64,000 bases of DNA from Ascaphus truei (lineage: Eukaryota > Chordata > Amphibia > Anura > Ascaphidae). The stretch spans positions 220,087,732 to 220,151,731 of the forward strand of contig CM071568.1 in assembly GCA_036426205.1 (NCBI GenBank), in the 5' to 3' direction. The translations under genes and the position numbers were made by a program. The notes under the pieces were generated by a model. That model was not told the DNA's origin, did no database searches, and worked only from the letters and a program-made list of their open reading frames with translations. The stretch's first letter is position 1. The number at the start of each line of letters is the position of its first letter. Positions 48,161-59,494 of this stretch are shown here, in pieces.

Positions 48161-50780
48161 TCATCTACACAGGACGGGGGGTGGGTTCGGAGCAGAGGAA
48201 AGGCCGAGACCAGCACCACCACCCGTTCCCCCCCCCTCCTCCCGCGCAGGCAGAGGGAGCGCCAGGGACAGCGGTGGGGAGAAGAAAAACCCCCCCCCAC
48301 ACCCCATGCAGGCAGACGGGGAGCAACGGGCACGTGGAGGGTCAGAGGTAAGCGGGGACCGGAGGGACATCCCCGCTCCCATCTCCTTCCCGCGGGCTGT
48401 CTGCTGGGACAGGGGGAAGCGGGGAGGGAGGGACATCCCCGCTCCCATCTCCTGCACCGCGGGCTGTCCGCGGCTGACGGGGAGGGGGAGGGACGGAGAG
48501 GGAGGGAGCGGGGACATGCACCGCTCCCGTCTCCTGTCCCGCGGGATGGTATCGTGCGAATGTAAGCGCGGCGCAATTTTTGTTGCCACCGACGACCCCG
48601 TTAGTAAAGCGCGCGGGGTGGTCTCGGGGTGGGACCCGAGCCCCGCGTTATACGGGGGTTTAGCGTTATTATATAATATATATATATCATATATATTATC
48701 TATTATATGGTGTGGTGATGGGTGTATATGGGTGTGTGTGTGTGTGTGTGTGAGTGAGAGTGTGTGCAGTGAGCAGTGTGTGCAGTGAGCAGTGTGTGCC
48801 GTGAGAGTGTGTGCCGTGAGAGTGTGTGCCGTGAGAGTGTGTACCGTGAGAGTGTGTGCCGTGTGTGCAGTGAGAGTGTGTGCAGTGAGAGTGTGTGCAG
48901 TGTGCAAAAAAAAAACGGGAGCCGCGTTATAACCGATTCGCGTTATAACGGGTCACGCTATAACGGGGTTTACCTGTAGTTGTTGTTATTGCTATATTGC
49001 TCATCACAATAAATCTGAACACTTTAGGAAGTGGGATGGACAAAGGCAAAAAGACAGTTTGCAGAAAATGCACCTTAGTGCCATGTTGGGGAGTGTTGCC
49101 TGCCAATAAATGCAGTCTATGCATTGATATTTAATTATCTTGCTTGTCTACAGTATGTAGTAATACATAGGAAGGAATAATGCAGATAAATGTATTCCTG
49201 TCTCAGATCATGTAGTATGATACAGGTACATGAACCACAGTGAGATAATGTGACCTACCGAAGGTCGGGTGAAAATGTCGCTGTTTTTGTCCATTTTTCC
49301 CACCCAACAGTGCTCTGCAAGATCCACTAGTGTGCTCTTATAACGAGTGACCCATTCAAGTGAAGCATTGGATCATTGTTATTGTTGTACAAGGAGGGTT
49401 TGAACTGTCAGTAACACAGTAGTAATTCAGCCTTCAAGAGATGAAATATTCAGATACAGACCCCTGCATCACTATCATTGTAGCGTTGAGGCAGAGATGT
49501 CTGTTTCCAACAGTCCGTGAGATTTGGGGTCCTGGCTGAATTTTTTTTATTTCATTGACTTCCATCAGTGAGACACTCGTGTAGACGAGAGAGTATGCAA
49601 AAAATCAGTGAGAGAGTCCAAAACAGAGTTGACATGTCTGTACAGTAGGTATGAGTAGACATTAAATGCACCGTCAAGCTTTAAAAAAAAACAACGATTG
49701 AGTATTTGTTATTTAAATCGCATGTACCAAATAACAGCTATATTCAGTTTTTGTATGGTGTTGGTATTTTAGCATTTCCACCTTGACGACTTCGCTCCAT
49801 ATGCCCATTACATTATGTAGAACAATGATGAGCGTGGGCAAACATATTTAATTTTCCAATGTAAAAATGTGTCAACCCCACTTTGAACGAATGTGTACAG
49901 TACAGTTAATCTACAAGCAGGAAATTTGTTTTTTTCACAATACAGTGTTTTAAAACTTATTTATTATTGCCAACCTTTTTTTGTCCTCTGTGTTGTAATT
50001 AAGGCAAAATTGATTTTTTTTAAGTATGCCTAAAGAGAGAGAATTAACCCATTGAACAAGCATCAATCAGTCTGAAACACAAGTGAATTTATAGGAAGTG
50101 AAAATTATTTTGTATTTTCAAAGACTTCACATTGTACTGGCCTTTGTTCTGTGGACTTTTTCACTCAAGTTTTCGGTTTTTTTCGTTGCTGCATTTTTTG
50201 TTTCCTTTTATAGCATTTAAGCATTTTCTTACATCACGTTAGATAGTTTATTTTTATGTTTTTCTTTTTAGTGCTTTGTACACTTCAGGCTGATATGTCA
50301 CAACATGTATTTTTTATATTTTATTATTTGGATTGTTCATTTAAATTGTCAATCTTATAAGGTACTTCATTATCATATTGTGGTTTGGAGAGTTTCACCT
50401 TTCAGTGCATCAGTGCATCTATCTCTCTGAGAACAAAAGTACGCTTTTTTAGGGCGTGAGTTAACCCTGCTCTAACGTTTTAGAGGGTAATTAGTAAATG
50501 AATGATTGAAATCCCAAACAGCTGAAGAAGGGTGGTGCTCGCAAGGAACAAGGTTATGTATTGACTAAGAGAGAGAAGAATCCTTATATGTGGCACTGAG
50601 AACACCCTACAGTGTATAAAACTTAAAACTCTAATTGTATACTTAAAAAATATGTGCTTGGGATTAAACGACAACACTAGACAAACAAACAAATAACGTT
50701 TAAAAACGGAGGATGAATGCAAGGGCGTATAATGTGCTTTCAATTTGTGAAGTCACTTTAGTAGGTCTATCTTAAATGAA

Positions 50781-50845
50781 CAAAGGTGAATACAATAATA
50801 TCCTACCTTTACAAAAAGGTGGGATATTATTGTATTCACCTGTGT
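50781..50845. repeat. Perfect-type hairpin, 30-bp arms
   Basis: CAAAGGTGAATACAATAATA and onward pairs with its inverse ending at 50845; the loop is only a few bases. It sits in the last CMC1 intron. Possibly a small foldback MITE. Confidence 0.8.
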
Positions 50846-51216
50846 TACCAGAAAATACTTTCCGTGCTATATTTGTAGGTATTGCATAATTATCTATTCA
50901 CATATGACATGACTTGAAAAAATACATCAGTCATCTTTTCTGTGGTTGAGAAGCTTGTTTTGCTGCATTCTAATTCTGTTCCAAGAAAGATTGCATGCTC
51001 TCGATTTTCTTGTTCATTTCCAACTGCAATCAGGAATGAATGCATTTACTAATTTCTCATCTATTATTTGTTTGACACACTATACGATTTCTTGGAGCCA
51101 TGAAGGATTGAACCATTGATTAGGTCATTTTGTTTTACAAATAATATACAAGAAAGGCATTTTTTGGGGTCTAATGGTTTTTTCTTCTTTGTCTTCTTAC
51201 CTTCCTTTTCTCCAAG

Positions 51217-51337
51217 CTACAACAATCCAGCTTTTTTTGAAGAATGTAAGCAAGAATATTTAAAAGAAAAGGCAGAATATTTAAGAACTGGAATTTCTTC
51301 AAAGAAAAGGCAACAGAAGGTTCCCACCAGCATGTAG
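51217..51337 (+). CDS. CMC1: CMC1 terminal coding exon with stop
   Basis: A pyrimidine-rich run ends in CAAG at 51213-51216. The exon's first C completes the codon started by CA at 44813-44814 (His; human has Tyr). The frame then reads YNNPAFFEECKQEYLKEKAE, continues through TGISSKKR and finishes in VPTSM and TAG at 51335-51337. This agrees closely with the C-terminus of vertebrate CMC1 (Y-N-D-P-A-F-x-E-E-C-K, T-G-I-x-x-K-K-R, L/V-P-T-S-M). The charged tail follows the twin Cx9C hairpin. A longer open frame starting at 51116 includes intronic pyrimidine tract and should not be taken as the gene model. A canonical AATAAA follows 125 bases after the stop, so the whole 3' UTR appears to be in this exon. 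Confidence 0.97.
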
Positions 51338-51461
51338 CAGAAGATCAAGAAAAATGCCTGCACATATTGTTTAGCTTTTTCAGGTCTTCTGGACAATATC
51401 ACTGTTTATAAATTTAAAAAGAAGCAGGATAAATGCTAAAATTGTACATATTTGGGTAATT

Positions 51462-51467
51462 AATAAA
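51462..51467 (+). promoter_or_regulatory. CMC1: CMC1 polyadenylation signal
   Basis: AATAAA lies 125 bases beyond the CMC1 stop and is followed within 15-40 bases by a T/G-rich stretch (51480-51500), the usual downstream element. Cleavage is expected near 51480-51490. No competing AATAAA occurs between the stop and this site. Confidence 0.75.
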
Positions 51468-51675
51468 ATATGTAATCTGGTTTTGTGTTTGTAGTAATTG
51501 GTTGAAAATAGAAGTCTTAGGTCTCAATTATATCAGAAACTGCAGAGCGACCCGGTGATGTCATCGTAGCGACGCTACATGTGCACATGCAGAAGTGATT
51601 TGTAGCACTACTGCAGGGAGACATGGCCAGATCATTTCTCACTCTATCTCTCATATATATACACACACATATAAA

Positions 51676-51873
51676 ACAAAACTGTTTCCCCCAAAGAGCA
51701 AACAAGAAACAGCATTCAATAGATAATGCAAAGAAAACCTGTATTTAAAAATACAAAGCACGCTTAATCCCAATTAATTGGATTGTGTGCTTTGTATTTT
51801 TAAATACAGGTTTTCTTTGCATTATCTATTGAGTGCTGTTTCTGGTGTTGCTCTTTGGGGGAAACAGTTTTGT
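51676..51873. repeat. Long palindrome, about 98-bp arms
   Basis: The centre is CAATTAATTG (51771-51780). Arms share AAAACTGTTTCCCCCAAAGA, CAGCATTCAATAGATAATGC and GTATTTAAAAATACAAAGCA. It lies 200 bp past the CMC1 polyadenylation signal, outside the gene. Confidence 0.85.
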
Positions 51874-51944
51874 TCTATTTATGCTTATTGAACATGCACC
51901 AAACCATATTTTGTGTATTGGAGTGCCAGCTGTGTCTTTGTGTG

Positions 51945-52024
51945 TGTATATGTATGTATGTACTGTATATGTGTGTATATATATATATATATGTATATAT
52001 ATGTATGTATGTGTGTGTGTGTGA
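51945..52024. repeat. TATG/TG microsatellite
   Basis: Mixed TATGTATG, (TA)n and (TG)n runs. The three overlapping Val/Cys/Tyr-rich frames are simple-repeat translations. Confidence 0.8.
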
Positions 52025-52352
52025 TTGGTTTGTTTAAAATGCACTGTGTTTGGCTCTGCAAATCACGTGATGCGACCGTCGCCTGTGAAAAACTTAAATC
52101 TCAAATCTCTTCATGAGACAGAAGCTTTGCAGCACTTCGCGGCGCTACCGAGTGGTGTGTGCGCTTTCATTGCATTTTATTGTTTTGTTTTGAAGCTGTG
52201 CGGCGTTGTGCCGTCGTGCGCGATTCTGGTATAATCATGGCCTTACAACGAAACAAATTTTTTTCTTGTAAGCAAATAAGACTATTCCTATTTTTGCTGA
52301 ACTAAGCCATGTAACCACTATAAAACGTTAACATAATCAACAGAGTTGGAAT

Positions 52353-52768
52353 TTAAAGCTGCAGTTCAAGCTGCCGATTAAAAAAATAATATATATTTTT
52401 CCCCATTCATTATGTGCATCAATACAAGCTGCACACTGACAAGTGATTAGCTAAGCTGCAGATCGATCTGTTCTCCTGTAATTGATCGCTTTCTCCGGTT
52501 ATTTAATTCTGTTCTTGCACAGCATTCTGGGCAATGTAGTCCTGGAATATGATTGACTGGGCAGTTACTAGATTCAATTGGTGCACTGCTAGAGAGAGGG
52601 TGGGGCTCAAGAGCCAGAGCCTATCAGAAGGGGAAAGGGGTTGTCACTTTAGAAATGCTTCCTACATTAAAAACATTTTTTATGCTATAAGTATTTTCTC
52701 ATAGTACAGAACTGATTTATTTAAAAAAAAAAAAAAAACGTAGGATATTGCTTGAATTGCTGCTTTAA
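52353..52768 (+). mobile_element. TTAA-flanked MITE, copy C
   Basis: TTAAAGCTGCAGTTCAAGC opens and GCTTGAATTGCTGCTTTAA closes the unit; the interior AATTGGTGCACTGCTAGAGA matches the two intronic copies. Non-autonomous, piggyBac-like by target site only. Confidence 0.82.
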
Positions 52769-52829
52769 ACATGAACCAGTATTACATGCACTCTTGGTTT
52801 TGGAACGGACACATTTTACTGCAAGTAAC

Positions 52830-53056
52830 CACAATTATGATAATTTATTTATAACATTTATATAGCGTTCTTATCCAGGGCACTGTACATGTAGTTAGTA
52901 GACACACAATCTATGATTTTGGTGCCTGAGACACAGGGATATAAAGTGGCTTGCTCAAGGTCACAAGGAGCAGACACCAAGATTTGAACCAGGCTCCCCT
53001 GCTTCAAACTCTGTCATTGTTTTTCAGAATTAGTGTCTTTACTCACTGAGCCACAC
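52830..53056 (-). mobile_element. tRNA-derived SINE, reverse orientation
   Basis: The minus strand starts TGGCTCAGTGAGTAAAGACA (A-box-like), has GGTTCAAATC (B box) about 60 bp on, then CTCCTTGTGACCTTG and a tail TATATAAATGTTATAAATAA. Same family as 45315-46056, here uninterrupted. Confidence 0.8.
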
Positions 53057-53059
53057 CTT

Positions 53060-53345
53060 CCCTCCTCGTTCATGGCACCCAGGTGCGGATTGCCCCATTG
53101 GGCGTTCGGGCTTGCCCCGGTGCTGCTGTTAGTGTTAGTTAATTAATTGGTTGTTACACACCAATTAAACTGATTGCTGGAGAAGAGCATGGGTCCTCTG
53201 TAAAAGCCAGTTACCTTCTCCAGCAGTGTCGCTCTCCTCCTGCAGTGGACGACGCATTTCCATGACGTCGCGTTATCATGGAAACACGTCTCTACGTGAT
53301 GTCATGACGCTGAAAGGAGGTTGAGGCTCGGGCCGATAGTTGTCT
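53060..53345. repeat. Probable non-autonomous element
   Basis: GGTGCGGATTGCCCC near the left and CTGCAATCCGCCCAT near the right are roughly complementary (GCGGATTG and CAATCCGC). GC-rich, non-coding. Confidence 0.35.
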
Positions 53346-53379
53346 GCAATCCGCCCATGATGGTAACACTCCATAAAAG

Positions 53380-54445
53380 ACATTATGGAACTAGAAAGTG
53401 CAGAGAAGAGCCACCATATTAATAAAGGGGATGGAAAATGTGACATGAGGAGAGGCTAGTTAAATTAGATTTATTCACATTAGAAAAGAGATGTCTGAGG
53501 GAATGATCATTATATACAAATATAGTCGGAAATACAAGGAGCTTTCAAAATAATTATTCATCCCTAGGGCAGTACAAACGACATGTGGTCATTCCTTAAG
53601 GTTGGGGGAAAGGAGATTTCACCAGCAACAAAGGAAAGGGTTCGTTACAGTAAGGGCAGTTAAAATGTAGAATTCATTACCCAGGGAGACTGTGATGGCA
53701 GATACAATAAATATCTTAAAAAAATAAAAGTCGGGCATCTTTTTAGAAAGGAAAGGTATACAGGGATAAACCAAATAAGTAAACATAGGTAGGTTGTTGA
53801 TTCAGGGAGAAATCTGATTATTTGGAGTTAGGAAGGAATTTATTTTTTTCCCTCATGAGACACCATTGGATAATGATTCACTGGGGTTTTTTTGTTTGCC
53901 TTCCTGTGGATTAATCTACTGTAAATACAAATATGGGATAAATATGTCGTCTAAATTTAGCATAGCATGAGTTTATTCATAATCTGCATTTGTAAGTGTG
54001 ATACTTTTATTGTCTTGTCTAGAAATTACATTTGTAAGCAGTGTTACAGTAGGCGCGTGCGCTCTTTCTTTTTTTTAATTGGACCCTTTTACAGTCACTT
54101 GGCACCATAAGTGCCAATATCTGGACTTTTATATTGGTCTACATGAGCAGACAGGTTTTTGTGGTCATTGTGGTATACTATTTGCCATGTTATAGTTAGC
54201 ATTTTAGTCCCGTTAGGCGAAAAGTTTTCTAGTCATCAGCTATTATTACATTGATTCATCTTAGTTGTTTCTATTGCAACCACATTAATATATTATCATC
54301 CAAACACTTTAAAAATGGATATTAATTGTGGTTATTCTACACTTATTACCTATTGTAAAATGTAGGCGCTGTCTTATCTATCTGTAAATGTAGCATAGGT
54401 TGAACCTGATGGACATATCTACTATGTAAATGTAATTATTATTTA
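53380..54445 (+). mobile_element. CR1/L2-like LINE 3' end with RT C-terminus remnant
   Basis: 53600-53710 translates with one stop to SLRLGERRFHQQQRKGFVTV, then RAVKM and NSLPRETV, the conserved C-terminal signature of CR1/L2-type ORF2. 53810-53920 has GGAAGGAATTTATTTTTTTC and GCCTTCCTGTGGATTAA, and 54398-54430 has GGTTGAACCTGATGGACATA..CTACTATGTAA, the usual 3' UTR of these LINEs. A 5'-truncated dead copy. Confidence 0.8.
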
Positions 54446-55222
54446 GTATAGTGTGGGCTAAACTTTAGCTTGTGCCATGTTCAAAAAGTCTTTGGTCAGC
54501 TATGGTAAATTTTCACTGGTGTATTTAAGGAAGTTGGTCAGTAAGATCCAAAGCGCCCAGTTGTGGTATAACTGCTATTGTCCTGAATGGCAGTTTACAA
54601 AAGTTTTAAATGCAAAATTAATTCTCGACCAAGTAACAAAAACCTCAAACAGAGAGCGAGAGAAAGAGGGAGATTTTTTTCATAGGTATGTACATTTGAG
54701 ACCCACAGTATAACTACATGTGAAATATAAAATGAATAGTAATTATTAAATTTAAGCAAAATAAAGTATTTTGTCCAACTTCTTGCATTAGCATTACTTT
54801 TTAAGGCTAGTAAATTAGGTGTTTTTAACAATCCATGCAGCATGTTTGCTTTCAGGGAGGAGCAAATGTCAATTTAAAACTTTGATGTAATGATTAAGAG
54901 CAAGATGTGAGACTTTTATTGTTGCCAGTATTTTTTTCTGGGGCAAGACATTTACAGTGAATACAAAGCCCATGATGTGAAATAAAATGAGATGCAGTTT
55001 TACTAGAATAATCTGTATAACACTTTTTTTTTTAATCTTACATCTTTAAATACAAGAACAAGTTTCTATAAATGAAAGGGGAAAAAAAACATTTGGTTAT
55101 AGATATTTACAATATGAATGTAAATATATACCTATACAAGCCAACACGTTTGTCAAGGCTATCACTATTGTTCAGTTTAATTAGATCTACAGAAATATTT
55201 TTACATACCCACAGCAAGGAAA

Positions 55223-55227
<5 letters not shown>

Positions 55228-55267
<40 letters not shown>
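55228..55267. repeat. (TA)n microsatellite
   Basis: An uninterrupted TA run between CMC1 and AZI2. Confidence 0.95.
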
Positions 55268-55269
<2 letters not shown>

Positions 55270-56184
55270 ATTATATAACAAGAAGCAATTACGTTATTTA
55301 TATAGGAAATAAAGGTTCTCATGGCTTTTTAAAAATCATACAGTAGCAAGCTCACTAATTACAAAAAATTTAGAGCAAGCTACATTAGCTATCAAAGACA
55401 ATCTTTGCAGCCACAAGAGAAATTGTTTCTGCTGCTTTGTTATTACACAGGTAGTTGATTCTATCAGCTAAAGCCTAGTGAGTAGGATTTGTTTTATGCA
55501 TATTGGCTTTGTTCTATTACTTTGGTGGAGATTGTACTCCCTCGAGTCTGCTGTGTTCATTGGTCACAATAAGTTTCAGCATCTGATACCATTTCCATTA
55601 TTTACAGACAAGACAGAAGACGTGAGCAAGATAATAGAAAGCTACAAGACATCAGAACAGTAGTGGTTTTTATGAATTTTGATCACTAATACTGAAGGAG
55701 ATATATGAATGTGTTCATAGCCAGAATCAAAATGCTCATCACTTACATGGCAAAAAGCAATGTACTGTATGGTATAACAAGGCAGTCAACATTGGAAAAG
55801 TTGCTTTCTACATATTGTTTTTATATGCCCTTTCCCAACGTGTTATCCAAAAAACAAACATCACCCCCCCCCTACCTAACCACAATTTCAGCTTCCTTTA
55901 TAGAAACAACTTTAACAATGCAGCAGCCCCCGACTACATAGTTATAGGAGAGGAGGAAGGTCCCTCTAAATTGAATCGTACTATTTTCAGCTCCAGAGAC
56001 TCCAAAGCCAGCAATATGTACATTTAAAAAGTGCTGATATTTCTGGTCCCATTTGGAAAATCAACGACTGCCACCCAAGACTCACTCCCCATGACCAGGA
56101 AGCCGCAATGTCATCAAAGCATAATATTGGACAAACCTGGTGCCTCTCCCTGAATCTAATAGCGAGGTTCTACTCCAGACACCA

Positions 56185-56224
56185 CCATTATAAATTAAAA
56201 AAATAAAAAGGATTGCTGCTTTAA
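56185..56224. repeat. Possible 3' end of the TTAA MITE family
   Basis: GGATTGCTGCTTTAA resembles the right terminus of 52353-52768, but no matching left end is seen upstream. The rest of 54450-57530 is otherwise unremarkable. Confidence 0.3.
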
Positions 56225-56235
56225 AGTACAATCTG

Positions 56236-56321
56236 TGCAACCATCAGCAGCCACCAAATCACATACAGATAACAATAGTGCAACCAACAGCAGCCACCAA
56301 ATCACATACAGATAACAATAG
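56236..56321. repeat. 43-bp tandem duplication
   Basis: Two near-identical 43-bp units, each starting TGCAACCA and ending AGATAACAATAG, with a partial third start at 56322. Confidence 0.9.
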
Positions 56322-57836
56322 TGCAACCGTCACCCTGGACGGCTGTAGAGAGTAGCCAGCACCCCATCACCCCAGCCAGGGGCCCGAAGGTCATTTGAAA
56401 ATTACAAAGCCTTTAGTCCACCAGAGCCCTGCTGCAAGTGAAGACGTGTGAGGTGCCTGCTGCCTATACCAGCGATCGGCTGAGATTCATCTCCCCCGCT
56501 CTCCACCGGTTGTCATCCCCCGTGCCGCCGGAAGTGACGTCAGACGCCATACCGCGACGGGGAGGTGGAAGCGAAGGGAAGCTATCCAGCCAGCACACCA
56601 TCACCAAAAAGCCCTCTACTGTCTCACGAAACTGCTACGGGAATACCTTTCAAGTACTTATTGTAAGTACGTTTGTGCACCTTGCGTGATGAGATAAAAA
56701 TCTGTACTTTATGGTCTATACTATAGTCCGTCTTTCTTTCATATTATCCTACGTGAACCTGAGCTGTTATACCTTGAGATTATCCCGCATGAAGTTAACT
56801 ACTATCAAGTTCCCCTCTCTGTGTATACCCCACACCGACATCATCCTGACAGAGTCAGACCACTGCCTGTTTAAATCTTACATGCTGTAAGTAGGAATTG
56901 CATTAGAGCCAAGATTCACCCATTCTCCGCTTGTCTTAACATATTGCACTATCACTGTGTTTATATTTTTTATTTCTTGGTGTGTTCCTGAGAATACCGC
57001 TCCCTTCCCCCCCCCCCCCCCTGTGGATCAAGTCTTAAAGTACAATCTAGCAAAGCCCAGAAAGGGAAATTCCCTTTTAGAAAACCTAAAATGTCATGTT
57101 TTTGGACTTTAAAAGTGCATTTAAAAAGAAATGCATGCTTTAAGAAACGAAACACTCGAGTAGAAATGGTGAAGCCACTTGCATAACAAACAATGTGGAA
57201 GTCACAGATAACATTGCAGTCTTCTAGATTTCTTTCCTCCTTTACAATATAAAATATATATATTTGAATGGCTTCAGTAATTTTGTTATAATCTATAAAA
57301 GGACAGGAGCAGATGTGTGAAGACAATATGTATCCATGCAGAGGCTTTTACTGGGTTTTGAACCTACATGGTTAGCCAATCCACTTCAGTCGTCTTTTCT
57401 CTCCTCTCTAATGAAAACATAGGTACGCTTATGATGAAGAAAAGCATTGTAAAGGCAACCTGCTGACGAAAACATTTATTCATCTTGCCGTAGTTTTATT
57501 TTCATGGACTCTACTTTTGGTAGTGGGTACTAAAAATGGAATAGCTCCTCCCTTTAGCACAGTAGGACAGGGAACACTTCTGCAGGCTGTACAACAATTT
57601 CCCTTTACCTGCACGACAATATTGTTTCTCCCATAGCTATAAAATACAACTGAGATATATTAATACAGGGAGGGTATGATGTACCCACTTCTATAAGTGG
57701 ATCCAGTAAAAGACAATTACAGTAAGCTGAATAAAGTTTCTCTTTTCCTGTTGTCCACGTGGCAGTGGGTACTGAATGGGATATACTCAAGTTAAAGAAA
57801 AAGAGAGGAAATCAACGAAAATGATCCTGATCTCTT

Positions 57837-58200
57837 TCAAACAACTTTTCTACCAGCTGAAGCTTGAATGTCCAATTTATAATATTCTACATAAGGTATG
57901 AAATGAGGACCACATGCCTTGCATATTTGAGCTGGAGATGCTTGCGTACTAAAGGCCCATGATGTGGCAACCACCCTTATTGAATGCACCTTATTGCCCT
58001 GCTGAGCCTGTTTCGTCTTGAGAAAATATGCCATTTTGATGCATGATGTGATCTAATGTGATATATTTGCCCTTGAGGCTTGCTGCCCCTTTCTAATCCA
58101 TTCTGGGAGTATAAACAGCCAGTCTGATCTGAAATATGGCAATCAGAGCAGATAGGCTTTTAAGCATTTAACTATGTCAAAATGATGCAACTTTATTTCT
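57837..58200 (-). pseudogene. DIRS tyrosine recombinase C-terminal domain remnant
   Basis: Minus frame QQGNKVHSIRVVATSWAFST, QASPAQICKA and YVEYYKLDIQAS carries the H-x-x-R box (HSIR) and the region of the nucleophile Tyr, exactly the part missing from the first relic. Upstream, LFILPEWIRKGQQASRANIS leads in through one stop. N-terminal recombinase and RNase H are absent. Confidence 0.8.
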
Positions 58201-58279
58201 TTAGGATTTCCCAATAATGTCATGCAAATGACTGCTTTCATTTTGTGGCTTGGCTTATAATTTGCTAGGCCTGGTCTCT

Positions 58280-59171
58280 GGGAAGGTAAATTATCCCATT
58301 GTAGTGTCTGAAATATAACTCCCAGAAATGTCAGACTTAGATTGAGTTAGTTGGCTTTTGTCTCTGTTTATTATCCAACAGTGCTGTTCTAGGAACTTTA
58401 TTAAGATTGGTGTGTGACATACCAATAGTTTTTTTATTAACAAACCATCCAGGTATGGATACACCTGGATACCTCTCAGCTACAGTAGGCTACTAATGGA
58501 ACTAATACTTTGGTAAAAGGTCCTTGTGAAAGTCACAAATTCAAACAGGAGGGCAGTGTATTGATAACGCTTCCCATTTATTACAAACAGGAGGTATCTA
58601 TGATGGTTCTGTTAAAGGTACGTGCAGATATACATCCTCCAGGTCTATACACATCAACCAGACTTCTGGCCCGACTTCTTCAATAAGTGTGTTCAATTAA
58701 ACAATCTTGAATTTTCATAATTAAAGAATAGTAATCACACTCCTGAGAACTAATACAACTCTGAAGTAGATTGCAATATTTTTTTTAATTTTTTTTTGGA
58801 GAGTGAGACTTCCCTTAGGCTGTTAAGTGTCAAGTCCATTAGAATATGGTCCAATGCTCTGATTTCTAAGCAAGATCTCACACTTGGAAATTACAAATGT
58901 GTTCTCTCTGATCGTGAGTGAACTCCAAATAGTAACCTGACAAGATGACCTGAAAAAAACATCTGTCTTTCACTGAGCCCATATAGTTGCGAACATCGCC
59001 AGCCTTCCTCCCACAGTAAACTATAGGGCTCTCCTTATTTCTTTTGAATGATCCTCTACGTTGGGGGCCACAAAAAGGATTACGCTTGGCCACCTCTCTA
59101 TTGCTGCTGGTGGTCATGAAAAAGGTCTTCGAGGACAGTAGGCCTTGGCATCTCTGTACAGCATTCAACAT
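58280..59171 (-). pseudogene. DIRS gag end and reverse transcriptase remnant
   Basis: On the minus strand, YRDAKAYCPRRPFS (59171-59115) matches YREARTYCPGKPFS of the first relic. LSGYYLEF (about 58945) marks the gag-to-RT passage. CIDLEDVYLHVPL near 58640 is RT motif A, and VYPYLDGLLIK near 58450 is the active-site box with its second Asp changed to Gly. Stops and shifts separate these pieces. Confidence 0.75.
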
Positions 59172-59494
59172 TGTTTAGGTTTAATGGCAAAAAAAATGGA
59201 GCAAGTCCGACGCACCACTGTACAAAACATGTAAGCTGCTTATCTTACCTCCGTTTTAGATGATCTAATAAATATTTTTGTTATGGAAGTCACGCTCTCT
59301 CCATTCATTTTGAATGGTGGTGTGTCACACTTTCTCCATTTTTTGCCACTTGCTCCAGTATACCGTGGGAAAGGAGGGGGAGGGGTAGGATAGGTAAAGG
59401 AACCTCTGCTCAAGCTGAATTAAAGTATAGGGTAGATAAGGTGCTAGACTGAGAATGTATTGATTAATGAACCAGAAGAGAAAGAACTCCGTTT

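Larger units (their letters stand above)
46057..48979. mobile_element. Cluster of four pogo/Tigger-like ends with simple repeats
   Basis: Inward-facing left ends start CAGGTAAACCCCGTTATAAC at 46057 and CAGCTAAACCCG near 46985; right ends GTTATACGGGGGTTTAGC near 48664 and CTATAACGGGGTTTACCTG at 48978. TA precedes the first and follows the last. Interior arms at 46440-46620 and 48160-48350 are inverted copies (GCGGGAGGAGGTGGGGAGCG type). TG and CACACTG repeats fill the rest. The superfamily is inferred from the termini; no transposase. Confidence 0.6.

Noticed and set aside
46847..48565. A 572-codon open frame on the + strand
   Set aside because: It consists of translated CACACTG and TG simple repeats plus GC-rich transposon arm; no start context, splice structure or family resemblance.
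51116..51337. 73-codon frame starting at 51116 as a full gene
   Set aside because: The first 33 codons are intronic pyrimidine tract before the acceptor at 51213-51216; only the C-terminal 39 residues are CMC1.
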